IMG/VR virus record: IMGVR_UViG_3300008110_000023
Coordinates: 21,027-85,026 of that record
Strand: one strand, 5' to 3'
DNA: 64,000 nt
Origin: a virus
Under the pieces are notes generated by a model that did not search any database, was not told the DNA's origin, and was given only the letters and a program-made list of their open reading frames with translations. Both the position numbers and the translations under genes were made by a program. Positions 42,647 through 49,334 of the stretch are shown here, one piece after another; within the stretch, counting starts at the first letter, position 1; every line of letters begins with the position of its first letter.

Positions 42647-42680
42647 AGTTTGTATTTTAATTAATTAATAATAAGAAAAA

Positions 42681-42793
42681 ATAACAAGCAGGTGTATGTC
42701 CATCCAATACATACACTCTCTACAACCCGTTGGCATTCAAGGTAATTACTCCTCAAACGTAGATTAGTTAGTACAATGTACTCTGCTTGTTAT
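42681..42793. ncRNA. Candidate branched structured RNA
   Basis: ATAACAAGCAG (42681-42691) pairs perfectly with CTGCTTGTTAT (42783-42793). Directly inside are GTGTATGT/ACATACAC (42692-42699 with 42709-42716) and AGTAC-AAT-GTACT (42770-42782), both flush against the closing stem, giving a multi-arm junction of 113 bases. No ORF of note overlaps it. Function and strand unknown. Confidence 0.5.
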
Positions 42794-42820
42794 AATAAGA
42801 TAATAATTTAAAAAGAATGG

Positions 42821-43039
42821 AAAGGGTAGAACATTTCTGATACATCAGACAATATGAATGTTGACTATTATTCCCTAACTCACCCTAGTGTACTCTTACA
42901 AGGTTGCAACCCTTGATTTCCCTATTGGAAGATGAATAATACATCAATCTTCTGGTGTTAATACCTGCTTGGATAAGAGTAATTATTAGCTATATTAAAT
43001 ATAATATAACTATATTTTGAGAAAACCAAATGTTTGGTT
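42821..43039. other. Stem-rich non-coding region
   Basis: No gene is visible here. Stems include AACATT/AATGTT (42830-42835 with 42857-42862) with CTGA/TCAG nested inside, the palindrome GGTTGCAACC (42902-42911), GAAGAT/ATCTTC (42928-42933 with 42947-42952) and AACCAAA-TG-TTTGGTT (43024-43039). It continues the structured stretch that starts at 42681. Confidence 0.4.
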
Positions 43040-43192
43040 AAAGTGTTTGTGAGATGTAGTTAACCACATCAATACACATAAAACATTCAGAGTCTATTTT
43101 TATTAAGCCTCATTAAAAAATATCCCGTATGTCCATACAGAATGTCCACAAAGAGTAGACATAAAGTATAGACACACAGGATAGCCCCATAG

Positions 43193-43561
43193 TTATGGAA
43201 CCAGTGCTTCCGCACTGTTCTTTTCTGCAGGTTCCACAAGTGGCTCTGCAACAGCTTGCTTACGCAAGGTAACCCCAGCTTGCTCCGCAGCAAACTCCAC
43301 GCTTTCTCCGTGCATAATGCACAAAGAAATGGTGTTCACGGTGTTGTCCCCAATCTTGTAATCCTCTGTTTGTACTTTTTGTACACGGATTAATGGGTAC
43401 TCACTCCCTACTTTGTACAGCTTGTACATCATAGGTTTCATTAAGCGGGTAACGCAAACACCTGTATTAGGGTCAGCGAAAGTAACTTGTGAGCTTGTGA
43501 AGACACTCCCATCTTCATTTGTAAACTCAACAGCTTCAGCACTTAGACATATAGTAGCCAT
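43193..43561 (-). CDS. Hypothetical protein of foreign base composition
   Basis: 122 aa from ATG 43561 (MATICLSAEAVEFTNEDGSV). Base composition is near half GC by eye, far above the neighbours, and codons such as GCC, CTC and GTG are common, so it looks recently acquired. The first 95 residues alternate strands as in a small beta-barrel; the tail is Ala, Pro and Glu rich and may be disordered. An OB-fold nucleic-acid binder from a small ssDNA phage or plasmid is one possibility; I do not recognise the family. Confidence 0.65.
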   Translation of the reverse strand: MATICLSAEAVEFTNEDGSVFTSSQVTFADPNTGVCVTRLMKPMMYKLYKVGSEYPLIRVQKVQTEDYKIGDNTVNTISLCIMHGESVEFAAEQAGVTLRKQAVAEPLVEPAEKNSAEALVP

Positions 43562-43574
43562 AATAAAACAACGG

Positions 43575-43583
43575 TTATCCACA
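43575..43583 (+). promoter_or_regulatory. DnaA box
   Basis: TTATCCACA is a perfect match to the DnaA-box consensus TTATNCACA. A one-mismatch copy TTAACCACA lies at 43060-43068. A very AT-rich stretch follows at about 43683-43760, as in an unwinding element. Part of a candidate replication origin. Confidence 0.5.
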
Positions 43584-43766
43584 CACCGTCAAGACGTTAG
43601 TTTAAGCTGGCACTGGGGCATCCGCCCCGCCAAAACTTAGTAGGGGTTAACAACTAGGGTGATACCCACACAGCTACATATGCTATGTTTGAAAATATTT
43701 TTTATAAAATTTTTTTTGAAAACACATTTTTAGCTATATGGATATGAAAATAATTTTCACATTTCT

Positions 43767-43798
43767 CTTGCTTTTTAAATTCTTATTATATAGTTTTG
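43767..43798 (+). promoter_or_regulatory. Rightward promoter for the late block
   Basis: CTTG (43767-43770), 20 bases, TAGTTTTG (43791-43798), matching the Bacteroidota TTTG-N19-21-TAnnTTTG pattern. Transcription would start near 43805, ahead of the first plus-strand gene. Confidence 0.7.
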
Positions 43799-43804
43799 CA
43801 TCCG

Positions 43805-44090
43805 TAGTATTGTTTACCACAATATCAGTTCTGAGGCACAACTTGTATTAGGAACTTAGACATAGGGTTAGTATCTATAAATAATAGAAAGGTTGTCCCC
43901 TGTAACTACAAAACAGACTTCTAAAAGTAAAGTAAACTGGAAGGGAATAATAGTAGGTAAAACTACCCTTGTAGGCTAAAGACGGCAGTTGAAAATTACT
44001 TAGGAGTTAAAATCGCAGTTAAGCAATTAACTGTCAGCAAAATCAAGGGGATAGTTATGTTCAATTATAAACAAAATTACAATTAATGAA
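43805..44090 (+). ncRNA. Structured 5' leader of the rightward block
   Basis: About 290 bases without a gene between promoter and first ORF. Hairpins: TATTGT-TTACC-ACAATA (43808-43824) and CAGTTAA-GCAA-TTAACTG (44016-44033, a GNRA-type tetraloop on a 7-bp stem). Could be an attenuator, riboswitch-like leader or packaged RNA; no known class recognised. Confidence 0.4.
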
Positions 44091-44102
44091 GTGGAAGAAT
44101 CA

Positions 44103-44339
44103 ATGTTAGAATATATAACTAACTATGTTGAAGAGGAGTTATATAAGAAACCAAAAACTAAGGTATTAAGTATAAACCTAACTCCTTTAGAATATAAAGA
44201 ATTAGTAGAAGAATTAAGTGAGTTTAGTGATATACATAGTGATACTATATTGAATGAAATTAGAGTTAATGGTATTAAGGTAATACTATTGGTCTATAAT
44301 AAGGTAGTAGGGTATGAACCAGATTATCTTGTAGCGTAA
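44103..44339 (+). CDS. Small hypothetical protein
   Basis: 78 aa from ATG 44103 (MLEYITNYVEEELYKKP); a GTG at 44091 would add four residues. Acidic, alpha/beta. First gene of the rightward block. No family recognised. Confidence 0.65.
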   Translation: MLEYITNYVEEELYKKPKTKVLSINLTPLEYKELVEELSEFSDIHSDTILNEIRVNGIKVILLVYNKVVGYEPDYLVA

Positions 44340-44362
44340 TAAACAATTAATAAATTAAATAA

Positions 44363-44986
44363 ATGGCAATGGACAAAGAGCTTCTTAAAGCTTTAACAAC
44401 AACAATGAAAAACAGTGCTAGTACTGGAACACCTAGTATAGCTACTCCAAGTAAAGGAGCTACTACAGCAGTACCTTCTAAGAAAACTATGAATCCACTT
44501 ATTACTGAGGATATGGTAGATTTTCTTAACTACAGAATACAACAAGAAGAGTACTCTAGTAGAGTATACAAAGCAATGGCTATGTACCTAAGTAATAAAG
44601 GATATGTTAATGCTTCTAAATTATGGGATAAATACTCTGATGAAGAAATGGCACATGCAGACTTTGCAAGAACTTATATTCTTTCTTTTGGTATACAACC
44701 AGTAACTCCTAGGTTAGATCAACCACAACAGGATTTTACAGGACTGCCTCAGATTATACAAATGTCTTTTGATCATGAAGTAGAAGTAAGTACTCAATGT
44801 AAGAAGTTAGCTGATGCTGCATTTAAAAAAGCAGATCATATGTTATATGAGTTAGCTCTTAAGTATCTAAAGGAACAAGTAGAAGAGCATGATAAAATGC
44901 AAAACTGGGTAGACCAATTAGAAGCTTTTGGTACTGACAAAATTGCAATGAGGTTATTAGACCATGAAATGAAAGATTATCTATAG
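44363..44986 (+). CDS. Ferritin-like protein with N-terminal extension
   Basis: 207 aa. Residues 1-48 are low-complexity Ser, Thr and Pro. From 50 on it is a four-helix ferritin fold with the di-iron ligand pattern: Glu62/63 (QQEEY), Glu95 and His98 (EEMAH), Glu139/141 (HEVEV), and the EQVEEH helix at 171-176. Ferritins oxidise and store iron or protect DNA. In a phage it might protect against oxidation, take host iron, or be a virion part, given its place at the head of the structural block; the extension could be a targeting peptide. Confidence 0.85.
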   Translation: MAMDKELLKALTTTMKNSASTGTPSIATPSKGATTAVPSKKTMNPLITEDMVDFLNYRIQQEEYSSRVYKAMAMYLSNKGYVNASKLWDKYSDEEMAHADFARTYILSFGIQPVTPRLDQPQQDFTGLPQIIQMSFDHEVEVSTQCKKLADAAFKKADHMLYELALKYLKEQVEEHDKMQNWVDQLEAFGTDKIAMRLLDHEMKDYL

Positions 44987-45050
44987 TAGTATTTTAACAT
45001 ATTTAGTATCAGTTGATTAGTACTTTAATCATAAAATAACCTTCCAAATT

Positions 45051-45082
45051 GTTGCAGAAATGATTTATCCTACCTATTTTTG
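45051..45082 (+). promoter_or_regulatory. Promoter of the structural/packaging operon
   Basis: GTTG (45051-45054), exactly 20 bases, TATTTTTG (45075-45082). Lies 25 bases before the ATG at 45108. Same form as the promoter at 22959-22928. Confidence 0.75.
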
Positions 45083-45107
45083 TATACAATAAACTAAATA
45101 TAAGACT

Positions 45108-45455
45108 ATGTTAAAAGAACTTTATAATAGTGATGTTTTAGAGGTAGTAATAATATCTGATATTTATGATTCTAAGGATGAAGAAATAGATGGTATTCTT
45201 ACTACCAAAGAAACACTAGTAAAGAAGAACGCTAAAAGAAAGGAAACTATTTACATAGAAGATATTAGAAGTGTAGGACAAGTATGGTCAGATACTGGAA
45301 CTGTATTAAGAAATACTACTTGCTTATACCATAGAGATCATGGTAAGATATATGTAAAAGGTAAGTATGATGATTATAAAGAATTAAAGTTTGGTAAGTT
45401 AATCCATAAACAAGAAACTATGGGATTCCAAGCTAGTAAATTAATTAATAAATAA
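45108..45455 (+). CDS. Hypothetical protein
   Basis: 115 aa, strand-rich with charged turns (MLKELYNSDVLEVVIISDIY, then ETIYIEDIRSVGQVW). No family recognised. First gene after promoter 45051-45082, so it may belong to the packaging or head module. Confidence 0.65.
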   Translation: MLKELYNSDVLEVVIISDIYDSKDEEIDGILTTKETLVKKNAKRKETIYIEDIRSVGQVWSDTGTVLRNTTCLYHRDHGKIYVKGKYDDYKELKFGKLIHKQETMGFQASKLINK

Positions 45456-45461
45456 GAACCA

Positions 45462-45680
45462 ATGAAAACAACAAAAGTGAAGTTGACTGTAGAGGAGTTG
45501 AATAATGCATACAACCACATTAACAGTGAAAGCAAAGTAGAAAAGATAAACAAAAAGTTTCCTACTATCTATACACCAAGTGACCAAAGTTATGACTTAG
45601 AGTTTAAATTCTTTCCAGATATGGGATCCAGAGGAGCTTGGATATGTACTACAGATGTAGAAGTTTTAGATAAAGAATAA
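45462..45680 (+). CDS. Small hypothetical protein
   Basis: 72 aa; N-terminal helix (VKLTVEELNNAYNHINS) then a beta segment (YDLEFKFFPDMGSRGAW). No family recognised. Six bases after the previous stop. Confidence 0.6.
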   Translation: MKTTKVKLTVEELNNAYNHINSESKVEKINKKFPTIYTPSDQSYDLEFKFFPDMGSRGAWICTTDVEVLDKE

Positions 45681-45710
45681 TATAACAATAAACAATAGGA
45701 GATAAGTGAG

Positions 45711-45983
45711 ATGGAAAACAAAATTAAATACAGACCAGCAAGTAAGTCATTTGTAATTGGAGAAGAAGAAACTGAATCAGGTATTCTACTTTCAATGGAT
45801 ATGCAAATTCAACAATCAGACAGATCTTTTAAAATATTAGCAATATCTGAAGACTGCTCTTTTGCTAAAGTAGGAATGAGAGTTCTACTTAGAGATAAAC
45901 CTAATACAGTAATGTTTAAACTAGATGGTAAGTCATACTTCCAAATAAGTGAAGGTTATATCCTAGGAGAAATAGTTGAGTAA
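45711..45983 (+). CDS. GroES-like co-chaperonin
   Basis: 90 aa, close to GroES length. The N-terminal part (ASKSFVIGEEETESGILLS) fits the first strands and the end of the mobile loop; the C-terminal half (FKILAISEDC, AKVGMRVLLRDKPN, FKLDGKSYFQISEGYILGEI) follows the classic GroES order of strands ending in a final Glu/Val-rich strand. As with T4 gp31, it may work with host GroEL to fold the capsid protein, encoded downstream. The match is by eye. Confidence 0.7.
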   Translation: MENKIKYRPASKSFVIGEEETESGILLSMDMQIQQSDRSFKILAISEDCSFAKVGMRVLLRDKPNTVMFKLDGKSYFQISEGYILGEIVE

Positions 45984-45984
45984 T

Positions 45985-46344
45985 ATGGATATCAAGATAA
46001 ATACAGATAGAGATAAGGTATATAAACAATACCTTTCTCTGTTAAACCCAGTACTTGGGCCTAATAAGTTAGATCCAACAGAAATAGAAGTATTAAGTAA
46101 TATCTTATATATAGACTGGTTATACAAGCATTTATCTAAAGAACAAAGAGATAAAATTATCTTTAATCCTGTAACCAAAGCTAAAATAACTACGTTATTG
46201 GGTATATCAAAAGCACAGTTTAACAACAACATGCTTAGATTGCGTAGAAAGAAGTTTATTACTAAGAATAGTTTGATACTTAAATTAGAAGAGGTTGACA
46301 ATAAACTAAATATTAACTATACTTTAGACATTGGTAGAAGGTAA
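45985..46344 (+). CDS. Winged-helix-like hypothetical protein
   Basis: 119 aa from ATG 45985 (MDIKINTDRDKVYKQY); a TTG at 45976 would overlap the previous gene. The middle (VTKAKITTLLGISKAQFNNN, then MLRLRRKKFITKN) reads as a helix-turn-helix with a wing. Possibly a regulator or packaging DNA-binding protein. Confidence 0.65.
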   Translation: MDIKINTDRDKVYKQYLSLLNPVLGPNKLDPTEIEVLSNILYIDWLYKHLSKEQRDKIIFNPVTKAKITTLLGISKAQFNNNMLRLRRKKFITKNSLILKLEEVDNKLNINYTLDIGRR

Positions 46345-46369
46345 TTATAAATATGAATATAATGATCTT

Positions 46370-46516
46370 ATGGAAGTTATTAAACTCCATATAGCCTACA
46401 AGAACTTACTTGTTAAGTTTGTAAAGCACCATCCTCAATATACATATGAAATAATACTTACACCTGGAGACCATGAACATAAGTTAGAAATATTTATAAA
46501 AGAATGCTATGAGTGA
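46370..46516 (+). CDS. Small hypothetical protein
   Basis: 48 aa from ATG 46370 (MEVIKLHIAYKNLLVKF); the frame can be extended to a TTG at 46331, giving 61 aa and a 14-base overlap with the previous gene. Start uncertain. No domain recognised. Confidence 0.5.
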   Translation: MEVIKLHIAYKNLLVKFVKHHPQYTYEIILTPGDHEHKLEIFIKECYE

Positions 46517-46745
46517 TCCTACTTTAAATAAGTTTATAAAACAATTATCAGATAAATACAAACTACCTGAGATAGTAATAGAGTTAATAGTACAAAGTCA
46601 ATTTACTTTTACTAGAGAAATAATTAAGAAAGGTGAACTTAAGAATGTAAGATTGCCTGACTTAGGTATATTTGCTATCTCAGAAAGAAAAGTAAATCAT
46701 TATAAAAGAAAGAAAGAAGAAGAGGAAAGTAATGAGACTATTTGA
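46509..46745 (+). CDS. HU/IHF-like DNA-binding protein
   Basis: 78 aa. The order helix, helix, then VRLPDLGIFAISERKVNHY matches the HU/IHF family core (the usual motif is a Gly-Phe-Gly-x-Phe turn; here LGIF). The basic tail KRKKEEEES ends it. crAss-like phages commonly carry such proteins near the packaging genes. Likely bends DNA for packaging or transcription. Overlaps the previous and next genes by 8 and 14 bases. Confidence 0.7.
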   Translation: MSDPTLNKFIKQLSDKYKLPEIVIELIVQSQFTFTREIIKKGELKNVRLPDLGIFAISERKVNHYKRKKEEEESNETI

Positions 46746-47280
46746 TTTAGTTAATAACCAACCTATAGTAAATGCAGAGTGTTTACTTATAGACCAATTT
46801 AATGCAATTGTACAAAGAGACAAAACCAAAGATAAAAGTATCTCTACTAAAGAACTTGCGTATGTATATTTTAGTACAGATTATAAGTCATTATATAAGA
46901 CATACCCTGAAGAAATAAGGAGTAAATCTATCATAGAAGATCTTAAGTTGCCTACCAGTTGGTTACCAGATGATGTAATCTACAAGGCTTGTGATAAATA
47001 CAAAGAGTTACAAAAAACTCCAACATTAGGATTCTTAGAAGATGCACTTAAAGGATTAGATGCTACACGTAAATACTTTGCTAATGTAGATTATACTTTA
47101 AAAGACAGAATGGGTAAACCTATTTATGATATTACTAAAGTAATGAATGCATTATCTAATTGTAGTAAAGTAGTAGACTCTGTAGAAAAACTAAAAGAAA
47201 AAGTAGAAAAAGAACAATCCATTAATGAGAACATTAGAGGTGGTGGACGTGGTGGTGAATTAGAATTTGATGGTATTTAA
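46732..47280 (+). CDS. Putative small terminase subunit
   Basis: 182 aa, mostly helical with a C-terminal coiled coil (VVDSVEKLKEKVEKEQS) and a Gly/Arg-rich end (RGGGRGGE). I do not recognise a TerS motif; the call rests on its location two bases before the large terminase gene, its size and predicted coiled coil. A different head-assembly protein is possible. Confidence 0.45.
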   Translation: MRLFDLVNNQPIVNAECLLIDQFNAIVQRDKTKDKSISTKELAYVYFSTDYKSLYKTYPEEIRSKSIIEDLKLPTSWLPDDVIYKACDKYKELQKTPTLGFLEDALKGLDATRKYFANVDYTLKDRMGKPIYDITKVMNALSNCSKVVDSVEKLKEKVEKEQSINENIRGGGRGGELEFDGI

Positions 47281-47282
47281 TT

Positions 47283-49295
47283 ATGAGATTTAATAAAGAC
47301 ATACTAGAGTTTACAGCTACACGTCAACACTTTGATGAGTTTGGTGTATACACTAAATTAGCTTTAAACACTACACAATGGAAAGCATTTTGGGCAGAAG
47401 AAAAGCGTAGATGTCTAGAAGGATATCATACAGGTTCTGACTTTATACCAGGATACTTTTACTTCTACCTTAACTATAGTAGAATTAGGTTAACTACACC
47501 AAAAGAAGGTAATCAAAATAGTGCTGCAGTAGATAGGATAGAAGCATTCCCTGAATTCTGGGATGGAGATTATGATTTCTTTCATTATTTAGATGAAGCA
47601 GAGAATAGTGGTAATCATGCTATGATGTTAGCGTCAAGGGGTAAAGGTAAATCATTTAAAGGTGGCAGTATGCTTAATAGAAACTACTTTCTTATACCTA
47701 ACTCTACTAGTTTTGCATTTGCTGCATCAGAACAATACCTTACTGGTGATGGTTTAATTACCAAAGCATGGAATATAATGGATTTTATTGACCAAAATAC
47801 ACCATGGGCTAAGAGAAGACAGTTTAAAAATACTGACTTACACAGAAGAGCTTCAGTACAATCTAATGAAAATGGTATTAAAACAGAGAAAGGTTTTAAA
47901 TCTGAGATAATTGGAGTAACAGTTGGAGATAATATCAACAAACTTAGGGGTAAAAGGGGTAAGTTAATGATACTAGAGGAGATAGGTTCCTTTCCTAAAT
48001 CACATACTGGTTGGAATATACTAAGACCTTCAGTAGAACAAGGTAATAAAACCTTTGGTTTATTACTAGCATTTGGTACAGGTGGTGAAGAAGGCGCTGC
48101 ATTTGATGGAGCAGAGGAGTTATTCAAGAATCCACAAGCATACAAGATACATCCAGTAACTAATAAGTGGGATGAAGGTATGGAAAGTACACAATGTTCT
48201 TACTTTTGGTCTGCAGCACAAAACTTTGCAGGAGCTTATGATAAATGGGGTAATTCTGACATACTTGTAGCTAAGAAACTTATAGAAGAAGACCGTGCTA
48301 ATGTAAAAAAAGGTTCTGACCCACATGCATTAACAAGAAGAATGGCTGAGTTACCTCTAAATCCTAGAGAAGCCATGATGAAAATCACTGGAACTCAATT
48401 TCCTGTAGCAGATATAAGAGCACAAGAAGCAGAAATAGAAAGTAAACCACATTTATACAAGAATGCAGACTATGTAGGTAGATTTGAGCTTAACCAAACT
48501 ACACAAAGGTTTGAATTTATATATGATAGTACCTTAACACCAATATATAAGTCAGGATTTGTAGATAATAAGAATAAACCTGGTGCAATTGTACTATATG
48601 AACTAGCAAAAACAGATGATCAAAAAGAAGTACCTACTAATAGGTATGTTGCAGGCATTGACTCCTATGACTTTGATGAAAGTACTACTAATTCCTTAGG
48701 AAGTTGCTTTGTATTTGATAGTTGGACTAAGCAATGTGTAGCAGAATACACTGGTAGACCAACAGCATTTGATTTCTATGAGAATTGTAGAAGATTATTA
48801 CTATATTACAATGCCAAAGTAAATATAGAGAATGCAAATAAGGGTATATTTGACTACTTTGACAACAAAAATTGTGGTTATTTAATCTGTGAAGAACCTA
48901 GAATAGCAAGAGAAGCTTTAGCAGAAACAGTAAAAGGCGGATCTAGAAGAAGAGGTACTACACCAAGTACTAGATTAAATGCTTATGCTAGAGGATTAAT
49001 AGCAAGATGGTTATTAGAACCTACTAATAATCCAGATAAACCAGAAGAAATGCAAGTACATAAGTTTAGATGTTTACCTGCATTACAAGAGTTGGCAGTA
49101 TGGAATATAGATGGTAACTTTGATAGGGTTTCTGCACTTGGTATGGCTATGTTGTTAATGCAAGATAGAGAAAAGTACAATGTAGAAACAATGTCAGTAA
49201 AAGAAAAGCCAGATCCATTTTGGGATAGGCATTTTAAAAAGAAAAGCTATAGTGGGTACAGAAATTTTTTAACTGACGGTGTACAATTTAAATAA
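47283..49295 (+). CDS. terL: Terminase large subunit
   Basis: 670 aa. The ATPase domain has Walker A ASRGKGKS at residues 117-124 and Walker B around MILEEIG near 229-235. The nuclease domain starts with GIDSYDFDE (Asp460 is the likely first metal ligand), followed by a central ICEEPRIA segment near 540. It drives packaging of phage DNA into the prohead through the portal, encoded next. Length fits crAss-like TerL. Confidence 0.95.
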   Translation: MRFNKDILEFTATRQHFDEFGVYTKLALNTTQWKAFWAEEKRRCLEGYHTGSDFIPGYFYFYLNYSRIRLTTPKEGNQNSAAVDRIEAFPEFWDGDYDFFHYLDEAENSGNHAMMLASRGKGKSFKGGSMLNRNYFLIPNSTSFAFAASEQYLTGDGLITKAWNIMDFIDQNTPWAKRRQFKNTDLHRRASVQSNENGIKTEKGFKSEIIGVTVGDNINKLRGKRGKLMILEEIGSFPKSHTGWNILRPSVEQGNKTFGLLLAFGTGGEEGAAFDGAEELFKNPQAYKIHPVTNKWDEGMESTQCSYFWSAAQNFAGAYDKWGNSDILVAKKLIEEDRANVKKGSDPHALTRRMAELPLNPREAMMKITGTQFPVADIRAQEAEIESKPHLYKNADYVGRFELNQTTQRFEFIYDSTLTPIYKSGFVDNKNKPGAIVLYELAKTDDQKEVPTNRYVAGIDSYDFDESTTNSLGSCFVFDSWTKQCVAEYTGRPTAFDFYENCRRLLLYYNAKVNIENANKGIFDYFDNKNCGYLICEEPRIAREALAETVKGGSRRRGTTPSTRLNAYARGLIARWLLEPTNNPDKPEEMQVHKFRCLPALQELAVWNIDGNFDRVSALGMAMLLMQDREKYNVETMSVKEKPDPFWDRHFKKKSYSGYRNFLTDGVQFK

Positions 49296-49334
49296 ACATA
49301 AGTATATTTGTTAATTCCATTTTAATATAAAAAA

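Noticed and set aside
42239-43190. Retron or CRISPR array in the stem-rich region
   Set aside because: No reverse transcriptase gene nearby, no regularly spaced direct repeats; the repeats seen are inverted and all different.
43087-43293. 68 aa ORF on the minus strand overlapping the GC-rich gene
   Set aside because: It is an out-of-frame shadow of 43193-43561 with an odd composition rich in Trp, Cys and Leu and no leader; the longer gene explains the region better.
43805-44090. Group I intron or riboswitch of known class in the leader
   Set aside because: No P, Q, R, S core segments, no split gene and no match I recognise to known riboswitch cores; only simple hairpins.
47684-48145. 153 aa ORF antisense to the large terminase gene
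   Set aside because: Lies opposite the ATPase domain of TerL; Ser/Leu/Pro-rich shadow product without a leader.
49303-49310. TATATTTG box before the portal gene as a full promoter
   Set aside because: No TTG element 19 to 21 bases upstream (GTGT instead); noted in the portal entry only.
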